From Gemmatimonadaceae bacterium (GTDB lineage: Bacteria > Gemmatimonadota > Gemmatimonadetes > Gemmatimonadales > Gemmatimonadaceae), in assembly GCA_014379355.1 (NCBI GenBank), contig JACMLX010000246.1:1-32082 (forward strand): DNA of 32,082 bases, written 5' to 3'. Below the pieces are notes generated by a model. The model was not told the DNA's origin and did not search any database. It was given only the letters and a program-made list of their open reading frames with translations. Both the position numbers and the translations under genes were made by a program. The number at the start of each line of letters is the position of its first letter. Position 1 is the first letter of the stretch. Positions 25,235 to 32,082 of this stretch are shown here, one piece after another.

Positions 25235-25921
25235 ATGGCACCACGCAGCATCACTGTGAAATCGGGAATTGCATCGCTGGCGATGTTGGCCGTCGTCGCC
25301 TGCGGGCCGCATGAAACCTCCGCGAGTGCCGCAACGGCCGGCGGCACGGCCCGAACTGCCGAGGGTGCACCGTACGCGTACCAGCGCTTGCCTCTCGACA
25401 CGACACGCCAACCGGGAATGGTGATCGACTCGTCGTTCCCCATGCCGGAGATGCTGCGCCGATTCAGGGCGGGCCTGCCCGAGCCCGCCGGTCTCGCTCA
25501 GGGAGCAGCGTCACGCGAGGAGCTGGTTAACCGATTCGTCGCCGCCCTGGCATCGGCGGATCGCGCAGCGCTGGTCAGACTCAACATGACGCGCGCCGAG
25601 TTTGCATACTTGTACTTTCCGAACTCTCGTGACGCCGCGATGCCGAATGGCATGCCGCCGTCGCTGCGCTGGGACCTGATTTCGCTCAACAGCGAGAAGG
25701 GAATCAACCGCGCGATCGACCGCGTCGGGAATCGCAGGCTGACGCTGGAATCCCTCGACTGTCGGAAGCCGCCGTTGAACACAGGAGCGCTCACCATGTA
25801 CGACGGCTGCACCGTACGACTCCTGTTGCCGGATGGAAAGTCGTTCGACGGCCCTCTGTTCGGGTCCATCATGTCGTACGGCGGACGCTTCAAGTTCGTC
25901 GGATACGCAAACGACATGTGA
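25235..25921 (+). CDS. Lipoprotein of unknown family, coupled to pstS
   Basis: 228 aa from ATG 25235. The longer upstream frame overlaps the preceding gene and terminator, so it is rejected. Signal MAPRSITVKSGIASLAMLAV with lipobox VVAC (Cys23). A low-complexity Ala/Thr segment follows. The folded part (about 45-228) has LVNRFVAALASADRAALVRL, AYLYFPNSR, a Cys pair (LDCRKPP and MYDGCTV) that could form a disulfide, and a beta-rich C-terminus. No family is recognised. The overlap of its TGA with the pstS GTG (GTGA) shows it is translationally coupled to pstS and probably works with it. Confidence 0.75.
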   Translation: MAPRSITVKSGIASLAMLAVVACGPHETSASAATAGGTARTAEGAPYAYQRLPLDTTRQPGMVIDSSFPMPEMLRRFRAGLPEPAGLAQGAASREELVNRFVAALASADRAALVRLNMTRAEFAYLYFPNSRDAAMPNGMPPSLRWDLISLNSEKGINRAIDRVGNRRLTLESLDCRKPPLNTGALTMYDGCTVRLLLPDGKSFDGPLFGSIMSYGGRFKFVGYANDM

Positions 25922-26979
25922 GCGCGACGCGCAGTGCGCTCGTGCTGCTGCTCGTGTGCGGAATGGGTGCGTGCGGGTCGGCACCCGAGCCCGCCGTCGG
26001 TCGCACGGTGTCAGCCGACACGGTGAACATCGAGGGTGCCGGCGCAACCTTCCCGTATCCCGTCTATACGCGTTGGTTCTCGCGCTTCGGTGATGAGGCA
26101 GGTGTGCGGATCCGGTATCGCTCGATCGGCTCCGGCGCTGGCGTTCGTGCGCTGCTGGGTGACTCGGTGGACTTCGCAGCGACGGATGCGCCGCTCGATA
26201 CCGCCGAGCGACGACGGTTCGGCTCACGCACGATTCGCCAGGTACCGCTGGTCGTCGGCGGTGCGGCCGTCACGTACCATATCCCGTCCCTGCCCCGACA
26301 GTTGCGTCTCGATGGCGAAACGCTGGCCGACATCTTCCTCGGCCGCATCACGCGCTGGGATGATGCGCGCCTCGTGTCGCTCAATCCCGATGTATCGCTT
26401 CCGCGTGAAGTGATCCGCGTGATCACGCGCGCCGACACGAGTGGAACGAGCTGGATCCTGACCGACTATTTGACGCGGCTCAGTCCCGCGTGGGCCGCAG
26501 GTCCGGGACGCAGCAAGTTTCCGCGATGGCCGGTGGGCCTCGGGGCACGCGGCAACGAAGGGGTCGCAGCCGAGATCAAGGTCACTGCATTTTCGATCGG
26601 CGTCGTGGAGGCGGTGTACGCCATGCAGAATCGCCTGCAATCGGCGCGCGTGCGCAATCACGCCGGCGCGTGGGTCACACCACAAACCGGCGCGCTGCGT
26701 GCCGCCGCCAACGCCATGCTCAGTTCGATGGACGATACGGTGGAGTTCGCGACGAGCATCAGCGACGCGCCAGGAGAGGCGAGTTATCCGATCGCGTCGC
26801 TGTCATGGCTGATCGTGCCGACCCAGGGGCGCGATACGACACACATCCGCGTCATGCACGAGTTCGTGCGATGGGCGCTGGCACGCGGTGAGGACGATGC
26901 ACTGGCCCTCGGTTACGCACCGCTTCCCGAAGCGATGCGTGAGACGCTGCTGCGCGCCTGGAGCATACCGTCACGCTGA
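25918..26979 (+). CDS. pstS: PstS-like phosphate-binding protein
   Basis: 353 aa from a GTG overlapping the previous stop. Signal with a Cys at 19 (GMGAC, a weak lipobox), so probably lipid-anchored. The phosphate-pocket motifs are recognisable: GAGATFPYPVYTRWF (39-53), SIGSGAGVRALL (69-80), DFAATDAPL (85-93, usually DFGASDAPL) and TSGTSWILTDYL, the counterpart of SGTTF..T.YL. In the family this periplasmic protein binds phosphate and passes it to PstCAB. No pstCAB or phoU follows; the next gene is an exopolyphosphatase. Either the permease genes are elsewhere or this copy serves another partner. Confidence 0.88.
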   Translation: MSATRSALVLLLVCGMGACGSAPEPAVGRTVSADTVNIEGAGATFPYPVYTRWFSRFGDEAGVRIRYRSIGSGAGVRALLGDSVDFAATDAPLDTAERRRFGSRTIRQVPLVVGGAAVTYHIPSLPRQLRLDGETLADIFLGRITRWDDARLVSLNPDVSLPREVIRVITRADTSGTSWILTDYLTRLSPAWAAGPGRSKFPRWPVGLGARGNEGVAAEIKVTAFSIGVVEAVYAMQNRLQSARVRNHAGAWVTPQTGALRAAANAMLSSMDDTVEFATSISDAPGEASYPIASLSWLIVPTQGRDTTHIRVMHEFVRWALARGEDDALALGYAPLPEAMRETLLRAWSIPSR

Positions 26980-27058
26980 CGCGCGCACGCCGAATGCGCG
27001 CTACCGTCGCGCACCGCGCCCGGTAACTTCCGGGGTCCGCGTCTCCCACCCCGACTGC

Positions 27059-28762
27059 ATGCCCGCACGGTCACCTCGTCGCCCGACTCCCATCGCGCCG
27101 TTGTCCGCGATTCCGACATCGCCGACGCGTCGCGCCACACCGACCGGCACTCCGGCATTCGGGGCGGGAAATGGCGATGCGGGTGCGGTGGCCTCGCGTC
27201 GGATCGCCGCCATCGACATCGGCTCCAACTCGATTCGTGCGATCGTCGCCGATGTCAGCGCGTCAGGGCAGATCCGTACGGTCGATGAAATGAAGGCCGC
27301 ACCGCGCCTCAGCACGGGCGTGGACGAAACGGGGCACCTGTCCGTCGAGAGCGCACTGGCCGCCATCGAGGCGCTGCAGCGCATGGTCACACTCGCGCGT
27401 CAACTCGGCGCCGAACGTATCGAATGTGTGGCGACCAGTGCGGTGCGCGATGCGACAGACGGCGCCGCGTTCGTGCGTCAGGTGAAGAAGCTCGCGGGCC
27501 TGACCGTTCGCGTGATCAGCGGTGAAGACGAGGCGCGCCTGTCATTCCGCAGTGCACAGGCACACTTCGATGTCGGACATGGTCGCATGGTCACCTGCGA
27601 CATCGGCGGCGGTTCGGTGGAACTGGCGCTGTCAGCCGATGGTCTGGTGGAACGCCTGCTCTCGATGCCATTCGGCGCCATCCGTGCAACGGAAACGTAT
27701 CTGCGCAAAGGCACGCGACGCGCCAGCGTAAACAGGTTGCGGAAGGCGCTGCGCGATGAGATTCGCGAACGTTTTGCGGTCAAGGAATGGCGAGGCGCCG
27801 GCATGATCGGTTCCGGCGGCACCTTCACGAACGTCGCCGGCATGCTCCTGGCGCGGCAACGTGTCGGCACCGCACGCACGGTGCACGGCAAGCTCGTGAC
27901 TCGCGGTGAACTCGAACACCTGCTCGACCAGCTGATCGAACTGTCCCCTGCCGAGCGCCTCACGGTACCGGGCCTCAATCCTGCGCGCGCCGACATCATC
28001 GTGGCTGGCATGGCCGTCGCGGCCGAGGTGATGGCGTACCTCGACATTCGTGAGTTTCATGCGTCGGCGTATGGCATTCGCGAAGGGCTGTTGCTGGAAG
28101 CGGCGGAAGTCGCACCGCAGACCACCGATCCTGGCGAAGGCCGCCGGCGCAGCGTGCAGCAGTTCGCCGAGCGCACGCAGTACGAGGAGCCGCATGCGAA
28201 GCACGTGCAGAAACTCGCGCTGCAGCTGTTCGACGCGATCGGCATCCGGATCGGGTGCACACCGGCCGATCGCGAAACGCTGCGCGACGCCGCATTGCTG
28301 CACGACACGGGCTACCACATCAGTTACAACGACCATCACAAGCACGCGTATCACCTGATCGTGCACGCCGACCTGCTTGGCGTGTCACCGGAGGAGCAGG
28401 TGGTGATGGCGAACGTGGCGCGGTACCATCGCGGGTCGCCACCGAAGCTCAAGCATCCCACGTTCGCTGAACTGACGCGCGAACAGCAGCTGCGAGTCCG
28501 GCGTCTGGCGGCGATGCTGCGCGTCGCCGATGGCTTCGACCGCGGGCACATCGGCGCGGTGCAGCAGATCAAGGTGCGCTGGACGGAGCGGGCGTTGCGC
28601 CTGACGCCGGTGCCTGATCCACGTGCGCGCAGTACACGCCTCGAACTATGGGGCGCGAGCCGGAAGGCCGACCTGCTGGAGAAGCTGATCGACCTGCCGG
28701 TGCTGGTGATCGGGCCTGATGGAAAGCCGGTGGAGTGGGAGGGGACGGATTCGGTGGATTGA
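27059..28762 (+). CDS. ppx: Exopolyphosphatase / pppGpp phosphatase (Ppx/GppA) with HD domain
   Basis: 567 aa from ATG 27059. An Ala/Pro/Thr-rich lead of about 45 residues may not be translated, and a GTG near codon 44 is an alternative start. The Ppx/GppA ASKHA domain (about 48-350) has AAIDIGSNSIR (phosphate loop), ATSAVRDA, SGEDEARL, CDIGGGSVEL and GSGGTFTNVAG. The C-terminal HD-type domain (about 370-520) has HAKHVQKLALQLF, LLHDTGYHISYNDHHKHAYH and MLRVADGFDR. Such long forms hydrolyse polyphosphate or pppGpp. It starts 79 bp after pstS, linking stored phosphate to the same island. TAACTT at 27024-27029 could be a -10 for its own promoter. Confidence 0.93.
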   Translation: MPARSPRRPTPIAPLSAIPTSPTRRATPTGTPAFGAGNGDAGAVASRRIAAIDIGSNSIRAIVADVSASGQIRTVDEMKAAPRLSTGVDETGHLSVESALAAIEALQRMVTLARQLGAERIECVATSAVRDATDGAAFVRQVKKLAGLTVRVISGEDEARLSFRSAQAHFDVGHGRMVTCDIGGGSVELALSADGLVERLLSMPFGAIRATETYLRKGTRRASVNRLRKALRDEIRERFAVKEWRGAGMIGSGGTFTNVAGMLLARQRVGTARTVHGKLVTRGELEHLLDQLIELSPAERLTVPGLNPARADIIVAGMAVAAEVMAYLDIREFHASAYGIREGLLLEAAEVAPQTTDPGEGRRRSVQQFAERTQYEEPHAKHVQKLALQLFDAIGIRIGCTPADRETLRDAALLHDTGYHISYNDHHKHAYHLIVHADLLGVSPEEQVVMANVARYHRGSPPKLKHPTFAELTREQQLRVRRLAAMLRVADGFDRGHIGAVQQIKVRWTERALRLTPVPDPRARSTRLELWGASRKADLLEKLIDLPVLVIGPDGKPVEWEGTDSVD

Positions 28763-28818
28763 AGCGCGGCCTGCGGAGGCCACCAGTACGCGCGTTGCCT
28801 GACCGCTCCGATCGCTTA

Positions 28819-28872
28819 TTGACATGTCATATTCGGCTAGGCAATTTTCATATGCCTACCCGAATATGACAT
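28819..28872 (+). promoter_or_regulatory. ArsR operator dyad with -35 (TTGACA) of the ars operon
   Basis: ATGTCATATTCGG (28824-28836) is a perfect 13-bp inverted match to CCGAATATGACAT (28860-28872). After one mismatch the dyad continues inward with TAGGCA/TGCCTA (28838-28843 and 28853-28858), 49 bp in all. TTGACA at 28819-28824 abuts the left arm, so the dyad would cover the -10 (unclear, about 28842-28847). It lies 16 bp before arsR and fits autorepression by ArsR. The segment is markedly AT-richer than its surroundings. Confidence 0.75.
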
Positions 28873-28887
28873 CAGTCCCACCGTACC

Positions 28888-29286
28888 GTGACGCTTTGCG
28901 CCGTACCGACCAATAGCTCGCGCCCCGACGAGAGCATCGAGCTTCTCGAACTCGATGTGCTGTTCAAGGGTTTTGCGGATCCGACGAGAATTCGCATCCT
29001 GAACGTGCTCGTCGCCGGCGAACTCTGCGTCTGCGACGTGGTCGAAATTCTCGGCCTCCCGCAACCTGCGGTCTCACGGCATCTCGCGTATCTGCGGCGG
29101 ACAGGCTTGGTCGTCGCCACGCGCGAATGGAAGTTCGCGCACTATCGACTCGCCGAGCCGACCAATGCGATTCATCACAACCTGATGAACTGCGTCCGCT
29201 CGTGTTTCACGGGCGTCGCCCTGCTCGACAGCGAGCGTGCACTCGCCATGCAGCGCGTGACTGAGCGGACGGCCGCGCCATGTTAG
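28888..29286 (+). CDS. arsR: ArsR/SmtB-family arsenic-responsive repressor
   Basis: 132 aa from a GTG. Winged-helix repressor released from DNA by As(III). The hallmark metal site ELCVCD is at 45-50 (Cys47, Cys49), in the alpha-3/DNA-binding region as in classical E. coli-type ArsR. LPQPAVSRHLAYLRRTGLV is the recognition helix and YRLAEP the wing. Two more cysteines near the C-terminus (MNCVRSC) could supply a third ligand. No Shine-Dalgarno sequence is seen. A large dyad lies directly upstream. Its end overlaps the acr3 start by 7 nt, so it leads a three-gene operon. Confidence 0.95.
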   Translation: MTLCAVPTNSSRPDESIELLELDVLFKGFADPTRIRILNVLVAGELCVCDVVEILGLPQPAVSRHLAYLRRTGLVVATREWKFAHYRLAEPTNAIHHNLMNCVRSCFTGVALLDSERALAMQRVTERTAAPC

Positions 29287-30380
29287 CCGCAACGGCACCC
29301 ATCGACGCACCGATTCTTCGACGTCTCTCGACACTCGATCGGTTCCTGCCGCTCTGGATCTTCACGGCCATGGGACTGGGCCTGGCTCTCGGCCGCATGA
29401 ATCCCGACCTGGGTGCGACGCTCGATCGGGTGCAACTCAACGGTGTGTCGGTGCCGATCGCGATCGGCCTGCTCTGGATGATGTATCCGGTGCTCGCCAA
29501 GGTGAAATACGAAACCATCGGCGCACATATTCGCGACACCAGGCTGCTCGGCACGTCGCTCGTGCTGAACTGGGTGCTCGGTCCATTGTTGATGCTCGCA
29601 CTCGCGTGGATTTTTCTCCCCGACCTGCCGGCATATCGGAACGGCCTCGTGCTGATCGGCCTTGCACGGTGCATTGCGATGGTGCTGATCTGGAATTCGC
29701 TGGCGTGCGGCTCCGGCGAACTGGCGGCCGTCCTCGTTGCGCTGAACTCAGTGTTCCAGATCCTCACGTATTCGGTGCTGGGATATCTGTTCCTGACCGT
29801 GATTCCCGGCTGGTTCGGTGCGGACACGGCTGCGCTCAACATTTCCATGTCGCAGATCGCGATCAGTGTCGCGATTTTTCTCGGTGTGCCGTTGGTTGCC
29901 GGATATCTCACACGAAAACTTCTTGTGCTGGCCACAGGCGCGACGTGGTACGATGGCGTCTTCATGCCGAAATTCGGTCCGACCGCGCTCCTCGGCCTGC
30001 TGTACACCATCGTGCTGATGTTCGCGATGCAGGGCAATCGCATCGTGACGCTTCCGCTCGACGTGGTGCGTATCGCGATTCCGATGCTGGTGTACTTCGG
30101 CCTCATGTTCGGTCTCGCGTTCTGGGTGTCGCGCGCACTTGGCTTCGACTACGAAACCACCGCGTCATTGTCGTTCACGGCTGCGGGCAACAACTTCGAG
30201 CTCGCGATCGCGGTGGCCGTGGCGACCTTCGGCATCACGTCCGGTGAGGCGCTGGCCGCGGTGATCGGTCCGCTGATCGAGGTGCCAGCACTGGTGGGCC
30301 TCGTGTACACATCGCTCTGGGCGCGGCGCAGGTATTTCCCAGCCGCGGATGCCACGGTGTCCATCGGGAGACACGCATGA
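29280..30380 (+). CDS. acr3: Acr3-family arsenite efflux permease
   Basis: 366 aa with about ten membrane helices. It exports As(III) as the oxyanion/thiol-reactive species. Family signatures: PLWIFTAMGLGLALG near the start, YPVLAKVKYE (69-78), the essential Cys131 in LARCIAMVLIWNSLACG, and GNNFELAIAVAVATFG with the conserved Glu near the end. The ATG lies inside arsR (7-nt overlap) and the stop overlaps arsC (ATGA), so all three are translationally coupled. It is Acr3, not the unrelated ArsB antiporter family. Confidence 0.97.
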   Translation: MLAATAPIDAPILRRLSTLDRFLPLWIFTAMGLGLALGRMNPDLGATLDRVQLNGVSVPIAIGLLWMMYPVLAKVKYETIGAHIRDTRLLGTSLVLNWVLGPLLMLALAWIFLPDLPAYRNGLVLIGLARCIAMVLIWNSLACGSGELAAVLVALNSVFQILTYSVLGYLFLTVIPGWFGADTAALNISMSQIAISVAIFLGVPLVAGYLTRKLLVLATGATWYDGVFMPKFGPTALLGLLYTIVLMFAMQGNRIVTLPLDVVRIAIPMLVYFGLMFGLAFWVSRALGFDYETTASLSFTAAGNNFELAIAVAVATFGITSGEALAAVIGPLIEVPALVGLVYTSLWARRRYFPAADATVSIGRHA

Positions 30381-30913
30381 CGATCGACAATCAAGTGCCG
30401 CACGGACAGGCGATCCGGGTACTCATTCTGTGCACGCGCAATTCCGCACGCAGCCAGATGGCCGAGGCGTTGTTCGCGACGATCGGCGGCGATCGCATCG
30501 TCGCGGCGAGCGCAGGCTCGGATCCGGGGCCGGGGGTCCATCCGCTCGCGGTCGAGGCGCTCGCGAAGATGGGGATCGACTGGCGCGGCAGACCGGCGCA
30601 GGGCATACCTGCCGTGCAGGATGCGCAGTGGGACGCGGTGATCACGGTCTGTGACGCTGCACGTGACGCATGTCCATACATGCCGACCGCCGGTGTCACG
30701 ACGCACTGGGGGCTCGAGGATCCCGCCGCTGCGGCGGGCAACCACGCGGCGCAGTTGCAGGCGTTCATTGTCACGCGCGACGTGTTACGCGATGCGATCA
30801 CGGCATTCGTTGCCGCGGTCGATAGAGCACGTGACACCTCGCGATCGCTCGACCTTCGTGACGCACTCGACGCTGGCCAACTGGCCCTGAAACGCGCACA
30901 GTCCAAATCGTAA
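30377..30913 (+). CDS. arsC: Arsenate reductase ArsC, low-molecular-weight phosphatase type
   Basis: 178 aa. Reduces arsenate to arsenite for Acr3. The P-loop-like active site CTRNSARSQMAE begins at Cys19, and the relay cysteines Cys92 and Cys99 lie in VITVCDAARDACP, the pattern of thioredoxin-coupled ArsC (LMWP fold). It is longer than the usual 130-140 residues, with a 12-residue N-terminal lead and a charged C-terminal tail (SLDLRDALDAGQLALKRAQ). Last gene of the ars operon; a 177-bp gap with no clear terminator precedes the convergent membrane-protein gene. Confidence 0.95.
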   Translation: MTIDNQVPHGQAIRVLILCTRNSARSQMAEALFATIGGDRIVAASAGSDPGPGVHPLAVEALAKMGIDWRGRPAQGIPAVQDAQWDAVITVCDAARDACPYMPTAGVTTHWGLEDPAAAAGNHAAQLQAFIVTRDVLRDAITAFVAAVDRARDTSRSLDLRDALDAGQLALKRAQSKS

Positions 30914-31090
30914 GCCGCCGCGCCCAGCAGCGACGAGTCCAGGCGTGCGACGGTGACGGCGTTGACGACGCGTCTGCCGGCGCTCCCATTCTCGATGGAT
31001 ATCCGAACGAACGGCGGCACACCCCTGGCCGTGTCACTTGCGGCGCGGCCTCAGTCGCGCATTCACGGCTGCGTATGTTTCACAGGCTCG

Positions 31091-31831
31091 TCAGTGCGTA
31101 GTGCGCAACAGCATCGGAAGCATCAGCGCGTGGGCGATCAGAACGAGCAGCGTCAGCCCGATCGCATGAATACCGAGAAGACGGCGCCAGCCAGATGTGA
31201 GCGGCGACGCGGTGGCTGTTTCCCGACCGCGCGCCGACGTGCCGATGCGGCGTGAATTCAAGCGCTGCCGTGGCAATGCCGTGCGCTGACCGATTGCAGT
31301 CAATCCCCACGGCTTGATCACCGACAGCACGGTCGCCGCGCACACCACGAGCAGGCCACCAATTGCGTGCAACAGCAGCTGCAGCCGCTCCAGGCGAAGG
31401 CCCGACGTCTGAAACGATGTCAGCGAGACCGCATCGGCCACTTCGCTGACCGTGAACAGATGCTTGATGAGCACGGTCAGGCCAAGACATGTCAAACCGA
31501 TTTTCGCGATGATCCACCAGTGTCGAAACACGCCCCACGCCGTATCCCACGACTTGTAAGCGCCGGTGATCAGCGCGCCAACGCTGCACGGAAGTATCAC
31601 CCACCAGCCGATCAACGCCATGCTGCGATACGCGCTGCGCACCACAGTGAGATCGTCACCGAACAGTCCCGCGACCGCGAGCGCGAGGTAGGCGAGGATG
31701 GCGCCCAACCAACCGAGCGACGCAACGATGTGCGCAGTGTAGGATGCTGACTTCCGCGTGAACGACACGGCGCTCCCGGTGACACGGGTGAATGCCCGCA
31801 CTGGCGTGGACAGCTGAATTGCAATGGCCAA
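31091..31831 (-). CDS. Five-helix membrane protein of unknown function, downstream of the copper ATPase
   Basis: Up to 246 aa. Hydrophobic segments lie at about 31-57, 67-95, 104-126, 147-177 and 214-242, with a charged loop at about 180-213. Histidines fall within or at the edges of several helices (His34, His124, His155, His222, His234), which could mean haem or metal binding, but no known signature is complete. It recalls DUF2269-like integral membrane proteins. The frame begins with a TTG at 31831, 13 bp after the ATPase stop. GTG codons at 31801 and 31768 are alternatives, and a TAGTTT hexamer (31830-31835, minus strand) overlaps the TTG, so the start is unsure. Confidence 0.7.
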   Translation of the reverse strand: MAIAIQLSTPVRAFTRVTGSAVSFTRKSASYTAHIVASLGWLGAILAYLALAVAGLFGDDLTVVRSAYRSMALIGWWVILPCSVGALITGAYKSWDTAWGVFRHWWIIAKIGLTCLGLTVLIKHLFTVSEVADAVSLTSFQTSGLRLERLQLLLHAIGGLLVVCAATVLSVIKPWGLTAIGQRTALPRQRLNSRRIGTSARGRETATASPLTSGWRRLLGIHAIGLTLLVLIAHALMLPMLLRTTH

Positions 31832-31843
31832 ACTACGCTAACG

Positions 31844-32082
31844 CTAGAGCGCCGCGCGCCGCAACAACTGCGCGTTCACCGCCACGATGATCGTCGACAG
31901 CGACATCAGACCGGCAGCCATCGCCGGCGTCAGCGTGAGCCCCCACGGCGACAGCACACCGGCCGCCAGCGGGATCGCCACCCCGTTGTATCCAGCCGCC
32001 CACCACAGATTCTGCACCATCTTTCGGTAGCTGGCGCGTGACAAGGTGATGATGCGCGCCACATCGCGCGGATCACTGCGCA
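31844..32082 (-). CDS. copB: P1B-3 (CopB-type) copper-transporting ATPase, C-terminal fragment
   Basis: Only the last 79 codons are present; the gene enters from the right edge. The visible part starts at [20 protein letters not shown], the end of the ATP-binding/hinge region, and contains the final two membrane helices. Helix 7 shows N-x6-YN-x4-P ([14 protein letters not shown]) and helix 8 shows MSLST. Together these match the P1B-3 metal-site signature (MSxST rather than the MxxSS of CopA), so copper/silver export of the CopB kind is predicted. The CPH motif of helix 6 is outside the window and would settle it. Confidence 0.88.
   Translation of the reverse strand, partial: RSDPRDVARIITLSRASYRKMVQNLWWAAGYNGVAIPLAAGVLSPWGLTLTPAMAAGLMSLSTIIVAVNAQLLRRAAL

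Noticed and set aside
26888-27058. N-terminal extension of the exopolyphosphatase into pstS
   Set aside because: It reads pstS out of frame, with an Arg/Pro-rich sequence unlike the family.

Overview
The window reads as a chromosomal segment of a high-GC, Gram-negative (diderm) bacterium. It has a TonB-dependent receptor, many lipoproteins with lipoboxes, and gene starts that often lack a Shine-Dalgarno sequence. The gene set and the protein style (CarboxypepD_reg-type TonB receptor, exported cyanophycinase-like peptidase, TANNNT hexamers placed 6-8 nt before several start codons) suggest Gemmatimonadota. This is an inference from familiarity, not a database match. No mobile elements, tRNA/rRNA genes or CRISPR arrays were seen.

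Left part (1-11130): the 5' end of ffh (SRP54) on the minus strand, a 580-bp gap with small hairpins, then lon and a DUF445 membrane protein on the plus strand. A long minus-strand block follows. From its promoter-proximal end it holds a SpoU/TrmH rRNA methyltransferase, a type IV prepilin peptidase, a zinc-metallopeptidase lipoprotein, a possible 30-44 residue CxxC mini-protein, an acyl-ACP desaturase, a small lipoprotein and an exported S51/cyanophycinase-like peptidase that seems to lack about 19 residues. A divergent M48 metalloprotease lipoprotein closes this part. A 400-bp convergent gap with GC-rich inverted repeats follows.

Middle part (11534-28762) is the most coherent region and looks like a phosphate-acquisition and nucleotide-salvage island. 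On the minus strand a tightly packed operon encodes a double-headed secreted nucleotidase (CpdB-like half plus UshA-like half), a 79-residue small protein of possible beta-grasp fold, adenosine deaminase and purine nucleoside phosphorylase. Together these could take extracellular nucleotides to phosphate, nucleoside, inosine and then base plus ribose-1-phosphate. Divergently, uridine kinase overlaps a PhoB-type response regulator by ATGA and is followed by a PhoR-type histidine kinase. Next come a TonB-dependent receptor, a fibronectin-III/beta-helix-like lipoprotein, a second lipoprotein of unknown family, a PstS-type phosphate-binding protein without pstCAB, and a Ppx/GppA exopolyphosphatase with a C-terminal HD domain. 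CCGTNAC-like heptamers repeated at 10-11 bp spacing occur before the receptor and before the beta-helix lipoprotein and are candidate PhoB sites. A perfect dyad with the same heptamer lies in the nucleotidase/udk-phoB divergent promoter.

Right part (28763-32082): an arsenic operon (ArsR with a CxC metal site, Acr3 arsenite exporter, low-molecular-weight-phosphatase-type ArsC) with overlapping cistrons behind a 49-bp dyad operator. It converges on a minus-strand pair made of the 3' end of a P1B-3 (CopB-type) copper ATPase and a five-helix membrane protein. Arsenate enters cells through phosphate uptake, so ars genes beside a Pho island make physiological sense, but the link is inferred.
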